A stretch of 64,000 bases of DNA from Roridomyces roridus (Eukaryota; Basidiomycota; Agaricomycetes; Agaricales; Mycenaceae), in assembly GCA_029378245.1 (NCBI GenBank), contig JARKIF010000004.1, positions 496,001 through 560,000 on the forward strand, given 5' to 3'. Below the pieces are notes generated by a model, which worked only from the letters and a program-made list of their open reading frames with translations, searched no databases and was not told the DNA's origin. Made by a program: the position numbers and the translations under genes. The first letter of the stretch is position 1. Every line of letters starts with the position of its first letter. Below are positions 34,163-44,463 of the stretch, one piece after another.

Positions 34163-35103
34163 CGTGGAGAGGGACGAGTCCCAGCAACGGCTCGATGCTT
34201 ACAGATACCCTGTCCTGACCCTCCCGAACGAAATCGTTTCCGAAATCTTCGTCCACACCCTACCACTGTACCCCGCCTGCCCGCCATTGATGGGCCCCGC
34301 ATCGCCGATCCCCCTCGCGCACATTTGTCGAAAGTGGCGGGAAATAGCCGTTTCCACACCTGGGCTCTGGCGGTCCATCTGTGCTACCGCCTACGGCCAG
34401 GTTATTAGCAGGAAGCAGACTGAGGTGGTGCGGACCTGGCTTGATAGGTCCGGATCCTGTCCACTTTCAATCCAAATAGAGACGGCCGAGGACAATCATC
34501 CCGTACTGCAGGAAATCCACCTTCATCGTGAACGCTGGGAGCACGTGAGTCGCTCGTAGACGGAACCGTATAACGATTTCTGACGTCGAGGAGCAGGTAG
34601 TAATCGAAACTCACGCTTGAATACATGAACTCACTCACCTTCATCCCCATCCTCCGCGATGTGATTCATCTCGTGGACCTGACATTCATTGACTGCGATC
34701 TCCTTACGACCTGGGAGGCAGAATCCCCAGCCGACATCCCACTTACTCAACTCACAAGCCTCGTGATGTTGAATTCGGATGTTGTTCAGATTCTTGAGGT
34801 GATTAGCGCTCCCGCTCTTCAAGAGCTACGCATCTCCGCCGAGGATCTGGGTGACAAGCCCGTTGGTACGCTGGGTCCGTTGATCTCGAGGTCTGGATTC
34901 AAGCTTCAAAAGCTCCTCATCACCGGAGATCGACGTCGTTGGCCACAGGTGTCAAAGAGAGTGTTTCGCAGCGCCTTCCCCACCATTCCGGAAATCGCGT
35001 TCAACAGTAAATTCATATTGATGCGAGGCAGGAAGGATACGAGGAGGATTCGGGTGATTCCGATTCTGACGAAGAAGACTCAGATTCTCAGGCTTCTGAC
35101 TGA
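34163..35103 (+). pseudogene. F-box family pseudogene (locus 4), truncated at both ends
   Basis: Begins inside the family N-terminus (VERDESQQRLDAYRYPVL) right at the edge of the LTR-like element. The F-box and exon 1 continue to 34544, and the splice sites persist (34545-34596). Exon 2 lacks about 215 bp relative to the first F-box gene, joining at CTCACGCTT and producing an immediate stop. The leucine-rich part resumes at MNSLTFIPILRD (34625). A one-base shift near 35020 destroys the acidic tail. Confidence 0.8.
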
Positions 35104-35789
35104 CGGTATTGGGTTCTCGTACGTCAGCGCCTTTCAGCCTTTCAGCCTTTGCGCCCGATGTTCAAGATATTCAACTTGACTTTGGCGGGCGCACAAAGCA
35201 GGCCTCCAGAGGGATTCAATCTCAGTATGCCACCACCTTTCCAGGTCCTTGGTGCGAGCAATTCTAATTTCAAGTGTGGTGACTTTGGTTTCTTGTTTCA
35301 AAGGGGGGATTCGCAACTTGCATGTAATAGTGTTGTATGTCCAGCACGTACCGCGTTCAGAATCAATACCTCCGACCGTGTTCGCGTTCTAATCAAATAG
35401 ATTCCTTCGTGTCTCAAGCTCACCGTGAAATGACATAAAAAGTCGACACGAGGCTGAATTGGCAATGAGCGCGCCTTTGGACGAAGGTCCTCTCCAACCA
35501 GACTCAAACGTCGGCAAGGCATTCCTGTAGATGCAAGAAATTTCAACAACCTCGACCGAATTTCAACACTCAGAAGGCTGAGAACCCGCCGCGACGCGAG
35601 CAAGACGCGAGTTTGTTTGGCTGTGCCAGTGGTGTGACATGTTTCGTGATCGTTTGTCATCGGGTGCAATTAAGGCTTCTTCCTTGCCACGACCAGCCAC
35701 GACCACATTTTGAACCGTGAACGGGTCGTAGGTGCACCGCAGACTACTGCACGCTGTTCCTCACTCCCCCCTCCGAAGGGTGAAGATCC
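35104..35789. other. Intergenic; remnant of the F-box downstream flank
   Basis: Parts resemble the DNA behind the other F-box genes (e.g. GCAGGCCTCCAGAGGGATTC and GGGGATTCGC blocks), but no DyP gene follows. No gene seen. Confidence 0.5.
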
Positions 35790-38704
35790 ATGACACTCGT
35801 AGACTCAAAAGCCGCCCGTGCCGCAGATCGCTCGCGCATCGTCACCATCGACGCGGAGGTACAGGAGCTCGAAAAGAGGCTTCACCTACTGCGAGTCGAG
35901 AGGGACGAATGCCATAAACGGCTGAATGAGTACAAATACCCCGTCCTCGTCCTTCCTAACGAAATCATCTCCGAAATCTTCGTCCACACCCTTCCACTGT
36001 ACCCCGCCTGCCCGCCGTTGACGGGCCCGGCATCGCCCATACCCCTCACGCATATCTGTCGAAGGTGGCGGGAAATAGGCGTTTCCACACCTCAGCTCTG
36101 GCGGGCCATCTGTTTTATCTCTCGCGGTCAGTGTATTCGCAGGGAGCAGACCAGGGAGCAGACTAAGGTGGTGCGCACCTGGCTGAATAGGTCCGGATCC
36201 TGTCCACTTTCAATCCAAATAAAGACAGAACAGGACGCTCATCCCGTTGATGAATGTGCTCTGAACCTACTATAGAAAACACCACAGAGAAACAACAGAC
36301 TAGATGAGTCTTGATATAGACAAATCTATACCAAAACCAACCAACCACGAAGCTTCCGAAGCGAGTGCAGTCTATTTGACTAGCAGGAACGACGAGTGTA
36401 AGTCCCTAGTACAGGGCCTTGTAAAGGTTGTAGGGAATACGGTGATTCAGTCTCGATATCGAGTTACAAGAACGTGTTTGCAAATCAAAGTCCTTGATAT
36501 CAACCAAGAATATCGATTCTAAAGCGTTTTGTTGGATTTTAAGCTTCTCAGCTAGACAAATGGTAGTGGTAGTAGTGTTGGCTGTTAGGCCGGTTGCCCG
36601 AATGCGAGTTTAGGACTTTTAATCCCTTGAAACACTGGAAGCGATGTTCACAGCGACCGATACGACACGGATTTGTGTTCCTCACAGATCCAGTTCAATC
36701 CAATCACAAGCGTTCACAATCCAATCCAATATCAAGCACTCAATCACACAATCACACACACAATAGAGCCAACAATCAAATAGTTCAGATTTTCAATAGA
36801 GATCGTATTACACACACGATGCACCGTCGAAAGCCTTGGACAAAACCCTTAGGTCGCAGCTGGTAGCTTGCTAGTTCGGGGGAGTATCCAGTGCCCTCTA
36901 AGGAAGCATCCTAATTACTTTTATACATGAATGGCAATCACATGATATCGACGAAATAATGGCGTGATTTGATGATATCTTGCATCCTTGAGTCCTGATT
37001 GGCCAGCTGATGATTGTCGCTCAGTCAGCCAGGTTGCCAAGCCATGATACCGCGTGGATGTGTGATCCAGCACAGCTCCATGACTCGACCTAGTTTGGTT
37101 TCTTGAGATTATGGCGCTCCCGCCTTCGGACATCCTTGATATGAACCCTGATGAGCCGTAGCTTTCGAACGATACCGATATCATGAGGATTCCAGCTCAG
37201 AAACATCGAAATAGAGTGACCATGGCCGGGGCAGACTTGTTCCGATCATGATATCATCATGATACCGGCAGTGCCACTGCCGATGACTCGGAATAGTCCA
37301 CCCTCGACTGTATCATCTCCCAACTTGTCCGTAGAAGGCTCTCCCTCAAGCTAGCAGTCCAGTACTAAGTAATACCGACTTGTAGCTTTTGATTGATACC
37401 CATATTGTGCATGTTTCCTCCAAGGTTCAACCAGGTCCATCCAAATCACTGAATCAGACCGCTTAGGCCGCATTCCCACTGCTCAACTCGTATCGAGCGC
37501 TTTGATATTATCCCCCTGCATCATGCACTGCAACTCTCGACTGGTATCAAGGCTGGGTATGGATAGAACGGGTAGTTCCAAGCAAACCGAGCTCACACAC
37601 CAAGTTCTGAGGTTGTATCTAGGCTCTAGACTCTGTCGAGTCGTGCTGCCTCCGGTATCAAGACCCAAATGACCTGCCAGAGGTATTCTCCGTGCATCCC
37701 ATGCTCTCCAAATTGCATTAACAGCCGAAACCAGACAGACAGCAATGAGCCGATAGCCTGTGCTTGGTATTATTCCTCTCCTTGGTTCGATGTGAGGTTC
37801 GACAACTCCTACATGTTTCGGAGTGAGTCCGCCAGTCATATCAAGGAATTATCCCTTCAACCCGTACAGTACTCGTCGTCTACACTCAACTGACTGCCTC
37901 GGAGCTCAGCATCAGTCCCATATCAAGACTAACTCGCATGGTATCTAAGTATGAAATCGTGCAAAAAGCGCGTTTTCAAGGGTAGTCAAATCCCATGCTC
38001 ATCACCGTACTGGAGGAAATCCGTCTTTATCATGACCGTTGGGAGCACGTGAGTCACTGGTAGACGGGCACCTCATACCGATGGCTGACGTCGATGAACA
38101 GGTGGAAATTCAAGCTACGGAATACGCGCTGCGGACCCTTCTTAAAGGCCGGATGCCGATGCTTCGCAGTCTCTCCATGGATATGGAAGACGACGGCTCA
38201 ACGCGCCCGCGCGTCGACCCTCTTGACTTTCCCCGGCTTCGGACAGTCTCACTCAATTGGTTCCAGTACCCCGTGGATTGGTTGCCATGGGGTCAAGTCA
38301 CGTCTCTCACAATTGACGACATGTCCTCTGTCAACTACATGCCTATTCTCCGAGATGCGATTCATCTTGTGGATTTGACATTCATCGACTGCAGGTTCTC
38401 GAACGCAGAATCCCCAGCCGACATCCCACTCACTCGGGTCACAAGCCTCGTGATGTTGGCCTCGGATGTTCAAATTTTTGGTGTAATCAGCACTCCCGCG
38501 CTTCAAACGCTACAAATCTCCGGCGAGAAGTTGGGCAACGACCCCATCGGTACGCTAGGTCGGTTGATCTCGAGGTCCGGATTCAAACTCCAAAGACTCC
38601 TCATAACCGGACATCGTTCGCCACTGGCGACAAATCGCGTATTTCGCACCGCCTTTCCCACCATCCCGTTAATCACTTTCAACAACAGCATTCGTTCGGA
38701 TTGA
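35790..38704 (+). pseudogene. F-box family gene (locus 5), split by an LTR-like element
   Basis: Coding parts are 35790-36247, 38009-38048 and, after a 53-bp intron, 38102-38704. If the insertion (36248-38004) and one CCGT are ignored, the frame continues and gives 366 aa. It begins MTLVDSKAARAADRSRIV, with a coiled coil (VQELEKRLHLLRVERDE). The F-box follows (LVLPNEIISEIFVHTLPLYP, then PLTHICRRWREIGVSTP), then leucine-rich repeats to an end at SIRSD. As it stands, translation runs into the element and stops after DECALNLL. It is the most complete F-box gene of the family here and gives the best picture of the ancestral protein. Confidence 0.85.
36248..38004. mobile_element. LTR-like element, copy 2 (1.76 kb) inside an F-box exon
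   Basis: Starts TGATGAATGTGCTCTGAACC and ends GCTCATCA. The terminal pentamers TGATG/CATCA are perfectly complementary. CCGT is duplicated at 36244-36247 and 38005-38008. It shares blocks with copy 1, such as CTACATGTTTCGGAGTGAGT (37811), and CCCGTACAGTAC. It has no coding capacity. Confidence 0.72.
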
Positions 38705-38829
38705 GGCATTCCGAATCTTCTGACTGACTGTCATCTGTTTTCGTATGTCAATGTCTTTTCTCCGCACCTCATATTCTCACTTTATCCTGTACTCGCATTT
38801 CACCAAGCCCTTCCTGTATGGCACATATA
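38705..38829. other. F-box downstream flank
   Basis: Short diverged match to the DNA after the F-box stop at 829. It is interrupted by the TIR element that follows. Confidence 0.5.
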
Positions 38830-40166
38830 CTGTAAAAAAAATTAAGTTGATTTCAGGTGGTTGGGATCACAGGTAAGTGGAGTGCATGTTCATGAACACA
38901 CACCATTTTGGTTACAAGTTCCTTTGGGTAACATCTCAAGTTGGGTAACAATGCATTCCGGAGAACAAGCCCAAGACTGGGATCCATTTCTCAATCTCAC
39001 CTCGCCTCGCAGTTGCCAACTACTCTCACAGCGGATAAAGTCCCGTCTTTTGGCGGTGATTCCTTTGAGATCTCCTGACGGTGGCTATTTGGCAATATCA
39101 TGCCGTGGGTTTGAACGGCGGTGGGTTTGCCCTCTCTGCTTGTGGGTACGATAGATTCATAAACAAACTGCAGCTCGATACTTACTATTTGCCGTGTAAC
39201 AAGTCACGTAGAGTCGGGTAAGTTCCAATTTACAACTTTCAAAGTTTCCATTGAGCCAAACAAAAGTGCGAAAGCATGGACAGATGATTGGTGAATAATC
39301 TATGTTCTAGGATGCTTCTACGGCACGGATCGGTGGGGATGTACGTACCGACGGCTGGTCTCCGGCCGACATTTTGCCTTGGAGAGTGGATCAGGCACGG
39401 GGAGAAACGTCGGCGCAGTGTACTCACCGAATACTCGTCCTGAGTGAACCCCTTGATTGCATGAGTTGGCTCAGAGTTGATGGACGAGATTGAAGGCTCT
39501 CCGGAACGGGTCCGAGGCCGGGGTGAGGAAGCGTAGATAGGCAGTGAGCGTGTGATGCGACAACGAGGGATGGAAGATATGCACGCACCGATGAATAGTA
39601 CTTGTTTCCACGACTCCCAGAGAGGCACGACGGAAGTCGGACTCGGAAACTCCAAATGGCACTCCGGAGGGGATTCTCCGGGGTGAAGCGCCCGCAAGAG
39701 CCTTCGCAGTCGCATTTCCGATCCCGGCAGTGGGAATTCCGGCGGCACGTCGGACATTGGTATCTGAGAGGGTCGGTCAGGGCATTATAATTGAGTGCGG
39801 GTGGGAACTTACCTGGGATAGTAGATAGCCGGAGGACTTTTTGAGAAAGGTAGATAGATGGTGGTAGGAAGAAAGGATTGGGACAGATTTTCATTGTTTG
39901 GTCGAACTGCATAGTTCTGAGTCAGCCGATGATCCAGAATGTCAATGATATGTCAATCAAGTACGTGATGATCAATGATCCTACTGGAAAATTGAAATCA
40001 AGGTTCAGATGTAACCCACTGCGGTTGCGATCCCAATATGTTGTGATCCAGGCATGTTGCAATCCAGACAGGTTGCAACCCAGACAGATGTGGCAACCCA
40101 AAGAGATGCCACCGATGCGTCTGTTGCGCTCCGTGTCGCTCAAAAACCACAATAATTATTTTACAG
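38830..40166. mobile_element. TA-flanked TIR element, 1.3 kb
   Basis: Ends CTGTAAAAAAAATTA and the complement of CTGTAAAATAATTATT. TATA flanks both sides (38826-38829 and 40167-40170). The flanking sequence continues the first cassette's intergenic DNA across the gap, so it is an insertion into the duplicate. Overlapping minus-strand frames (39239-39912) show no known domain. Confidence 0.62.
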
Positions 40167-40624
40167 TATATCGCCCATACCCTTGTTCAAGTATACTTCG
40201 GAGGGAGCGCAACGCAGGCCTCAAGAGGATTTCATTTTCCATTTCCATCTCAATATTGGTTGCGAGTGCGCGTTCGTACGGAGTCTGTATATCTGTATAT
40301 CATCTTCTTGAGTGGATCTCAATGTTCAATACTTGTGCAAATACCTTTTCAGAGCGGGGATTCGCAGATCGCTCATGACTTCATCGCCGTTGAAACGTTG
40401 ACTGGGCACCACAGGTGAGCGGACCCGTGTTTTAAGCGTTTGCTGGAGCTACACCGTTCACGAGGTCCAAGTCATCTCAATCGAATTCCGAATCCAAGTC
40501 CAATGCGATTGATATTATATACTACAAATGTGCCGTGAACCCTCTAAAGCCAAATAAGAAATATGCTACACAGGAAACCAAGTCCCGAAGAGTGAAAGCG
40601 ACAGCGAGGCAAGCAAAAGGTAAC
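40167..40624. other. Intergenic of the second F-box/DyP cassette
   Basis: Diverged counterpart of about 920-1366 (e.g. GCGGACCCGTGTTT, CCGTGAACCCTCTAA). No gene seen. Confidence 0.5.
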
Positions 40625-42491
40625 TCAAGCAGAAAGCGTGTTGCGGATCGCCGAGATCGAGGGCGAGAAAAAGTACTCTCCTCCCCGGGACACCACAAAG
40701 TCCATGGGAAGCATCGTGGCCTTGGTCGAGTTTTTCGGATCGAGGCCGAATACAGCACGAGGAGAGCCGCCGTTCTCGCCTACGATGGGGTCAAAGCCGG
40801 TGTTCTGGTGCAAGAATCTGTGGGCAACAATTAACTTGGGAATACTTGGAAGGTGCGAAGGAGAGACTCACGCGCTGTTATCCGACCAGAATTGTTGCAG
40901 GAAAGAGAAACCCTTGCCAATGTTGGCTTGATAAGCGACAAAGGCGAGGCCACGCTCAGTCGTGGTGGTGTGTGAAGACAATTCGGCTTGAGAGACTGTG
41001 CATCGGTAGTTCAAAATGCGTGCAGGAAAGACTCACCCTCAGGGCCGTAGGGAATACCGCCCCGCACGATGTGGTGGGAGTTGGACGTGGTCTCGGGCAG
41101 TCCGAGGTCAGCGCGCGGTCGAGTCTTGCGGATGTGGGCGGCAAAGGGGCATTTGCTCTGGTCGGTGCTGTTCGACACGGTCTGACTGGGCGCGGCATAA
41201 GTGAAGTCGTTGTTGCGGTGGGGGTCAGCGCCAAGCTGCGGGTCGTCGTGTGTGGGGGCGAGGAAGACGGGTGCGCCCTAAAGAGAAAGGAAAGAAGTCA
41301 GTCAGCTGGCGGTAAATATTGGAACAGAAAAGGGACTGACACTCTTCCACCGACCCATCATCCGTGCACCGAAGAGATCCGAGCCCTGCTGCCGGGTGAG
41401 ACCAGGGACAGTCGTGATCGGGTTGTCGGACAAGAACTTGTTGAATTCGGGCACGAGCTGCTTGAGCTGACGGAAGACGAGGAACGAACCGTCCTTGGCC
41501 CAAGCGGGGCGCTGGACGTCGTCGCCGTTCTCGCCGACCAGAATCTCACCCGGGGGAATGACGGCCTGGCCCGGGAGTGCCGTCTGAAAGCCCTGCACGG
41601 CGGGGTTGCTGATGCCGTCGAGGAAGCCAAAATCTATGCGATCGTTAATAATGTTTATATTGGGAGAAGAGGAGATACTCACGCTCATGGCCCTGGTTGG
41701 CTCCCGGACGTGCTGCAGCATCGAGCGAGTAGGCCTCTTTGATGGTGCCCGCGAGCGCGCTTCTCAGGGAAGCCAGAGTCGATTGGATGTTGCCCGTCGT
41801 ATCCGAGGCAAGAAGGATGACGCCGTGGATGCTTGTCCCAACGAACTGAGGCACCCAATTCGAACTTCCCGGGTCGCCGAGACTGACAGCATTGGCGAGC
41901 TGACCAGCGCTAAAGTCGGGGTCGTTGAGTCCGCCGGCGACGTTCAGAGCTGAGAGGCTAGTTTGTGAGAACAGCGATGTTACTGGAAATTCGATCAGCA
42001 CTGGAAAAGTCTAGGATGGAGGAAAAACCGACAGCATAGTCTTGGGTTGCTTGGCGGTGTTGAGTACCTGAGTCGTGCTCGTCACGAGGGGTAGTATAGA
42101 CGACTTGAGCTTCTGCTTGAATTTGGTGGCATCCGTGATGCTGAAGAACAGGAAGAATTCCTTGTTCTTTTTCATCCCAATTCTATCAAACAGTTAGAAA
42201 ATGCATCTAGCAGCAAAAGGAATGCGTACAGAATATCGCCCTGGATGTCATCCAAGTTGAGACCAGCCGCATTCGAAGCAGCTTTGGCTGCAGCGGGTGT
42301 GGGCAGTTTAGGCATTGCCGCGGGGTCTACAATGGAATCGCTCAGACAGCATCTCAGAAAAGGGAGGCATACATACCGATCAACAGCGACGAATCCCGTT
42401 TCCAGTCGACCTCTTGCGAACGAATCTCGGCGGCACGGACAGCACCCACAGCAGAGAGGATCAGACCAGCAAAGGCAGTAGCGATCTTCAT
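40625..42491 (-). pseudogene. Dye-decolorizing peroxidase, copy 2 (frameshifted)
   Basis: Eight exons line up one-to-one with copy 1: 42491-42377, 42326-42230, 42182-42033, 41982-41683, 41633-41341, 41277-41037, 40995-40872, 40817-40625. All lengths are equal except exon 4 (300 instead of 299 nt). An extra A near 41972 changes AACATCGCGTT to AACATCGCTGTT on the coding strand, leading to an early TAG. The GFLDG, AAHIRK and IVRGG motifs remain downstream. The donor of intron 3 is GTCGGT, against GCGAGT in copy 1. Unless splicing bypasses the extra base, it gives no full peroxidase. An assembly error is possible. Confidence 0.85.
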
Positions 42492-42564
42492 TTTGATAAT
42501 GTCTTGGGCGGAAGAGAGCGGGAGCCGGGTGGTTGCTGAATCCGCTGTGGCATTCTGGACTATA

Positions 42565-42572
42565 ATTTTATG
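42565..42572 (-). promoter_or_regulatory. TATA-like element of DyP copy 2
   Basis: Same CATAAAAT motif as in copy 1, 74 bp before the ATG. The 846-bp repeat begins about 100 bp further upstream, so upstream promoter DNA has been replaced. Confidence 0.35.
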
Positions 42573-42668
42573 GAGAGCGGTTGAGGGGTACAGGCACGAA
42601 ATGCGGGTCCTGATCAGGAACTCTTGAAACTTGCGATGGAACGCAGCGACATGGTCGTGAGAGGCATG

Positions 42669-43514
42669 CATCTGCAAAACACACTTGCCTACATAGACCT
42701 ATATAGAGCTCCATAGTGCAGTAGGCTGAAAGCCATGTCCCCTCTATGATAGACACCAATAGATTGTTTGCACGGTAGAGCAGTAGAGCCATAGACCTAT
42801 GTAGATCTATATAGACCGCATGTTCTCTGATAGACAGCGTCCTACGCGAGAAGAACCGCATTCAGACGGGCCTCGGCGCTCGCGTCCGTGGATAGGAATC
42901 ACAAATGATTTGACAGTGGGAATGGAAATGAATGAATTGCATTGCTAGCGGAAATGCTACTGAATACGAATAGGTACGAATTATACCCCGGACGCTGGCG
43001 CGCGCCAACACAAACAGCGCCTTGCACGCCATGAGGTCCGTCGTTATAACTCGTGTGAAACTGTGCTGACAAGCGAGATGGAGCCACCAGCGGACAGAGA
43101 GTATCATACAGTACAAGCAACTTGTTCTTCAAAATCTTCGTAGTAACAACGCAGTCAAGATGGTAGAGTCCCGAGGATGGAGCGGAATCCGTGAGGTAAG
43201 CGCGGGAACCTTGAGGGGCACAGCCGCGAAGCAAATTCAGGCAAGACCGGCAGAGACCAGCGAGTGCCAGGTAGGTCCCAACTTCCAAGTCCGAATCTTC
43301 CGTGTATGTAGGCTGCGACTGAGAGCTGAGGCGAGCCGCCAGGCAGCATCGTTGAGAGGGGCAATGGACTCGGAGAGTAGGGTGTTTCTCTTGAGGACGG
43401 CGCAGCCTTGAGGCCTTGAGGACGGGTCGAGATTCGCGGGCCAAGGGCTGGACGACATGAGGGAAGGAAAGAAGGTGCATTGCGTGACGTGTCATCACTG
43501 CCAGCCACATCAAC
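42669..43514 (+). repeat. 846-bp repeat, copy 2
   Basis: Starts CATCTGCAAAACACACTTGC at exactly the point where homology to the DyP1 upstream region stops (42668 against 3403). Inverted and apparently identical to 31886-32731. Confidence 0.85.
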
Positions 43515-44463
43515 TAGTGCTGGCCAAATATGAATACAATACGCAAAATCGTGTATTGTATTCATATCCATATCATATTCACCTTGCCGCACTCATACAC
43601 AGCCAGACCGAATTCTGATAAAAAACCAACTGGAGGGGGATCACGAAAATCTTAAGAGTACTCTTACGAAAAATGTATGATCGTATGCCAAATCGGAGAC
43701 GAAAGCCACACACACGAGAATCGTATGGTGCCTCTTAGGACGCTCACGACTGCTCTATTTTTTTGAGACGGAGAATGGTTCCGCGCACACCTGACGTGCG
43801 CCCAGCGACATCGGCTTACCACATTGGGCAGACGGATCAAACGCGCAGCGCCGCACCCCTCACTGCAGTGTCTCGCTCCGTCTCGACATGAGACACACTG
43901 GCGAGCCTCTGCCAGCCATGCAGCATGGACCTTTGAGTGGTGACCTCAGCCATCCTTTCTCACGTCTTTCGGCTCTCCGCAAGCAAAAATACAACCGATG
44001 GCAGAACCACATCTTCCGAGGACGGATGCACGCGTTTCGCAGCAAGACGGTGCTCTGGCTCATAGTTCTCCTGGCTTTTTGGACTTTATTGTGTCTTGCC
44101 TCCGCTCTATGGACCGTGACAACTCAGCAAGCCAGCTCTGGCTCCGCCGTCTCATCAGCATCAACTCTGCTGGGTCACTGGATCCTGCCACTGGATTTCC
44201 TGGGTCTTATCGGTGGCTCTATCGGTACTTGCATCTACCCGTTACAAAATTCTACGTACTCAACCGGTGTCAGTCTGTCGTGCTGGCCAATCGAGACGCA
44301 CTTGCCCTTCCGGTCACTCCGCACGAAGGCGAACCAAAAGTAATAGCTCCGAAACCAGGAAAATACGAATCACAGTCCATGGGCCATTCAAACGACCTGT
44401 ATTTCTGGGTACAAGTTTCCTTGGATCTTGAATTGCCTCATTCTTACAACCCTTCTTCCAGAG
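43515..44463. other. Intergenic with a hairpin and possible hAT-type end
   Basis: 43515 begins TAGTGCTGGCCAAATATG, resembling hAT terminal sequence. It runs into a perfect 15-bp inverted repeat, ATATGAATACAATAC with its complement, separated by about 10 bases (about 43527-43566). No partner end was found. An ORF at 43888-44343 with one hydrophobic stretch is not supported as a gene. Confidence 0.35.

Noticed and set aside
39239..39912. Overlapping minus-strand ORFs in the TIR element at 38.8-40.2 kb as a transposase
   Set aside because: No catalytic motif or helix-turn-helix could be seen and the frames shift without splice sites.
43888..44343. 151-codon ORF with a hydrophobic segment
   Set aside because: A single hydrophobic run is weak evidence; overlapping frames on both strands are equally open and no family is recognised.
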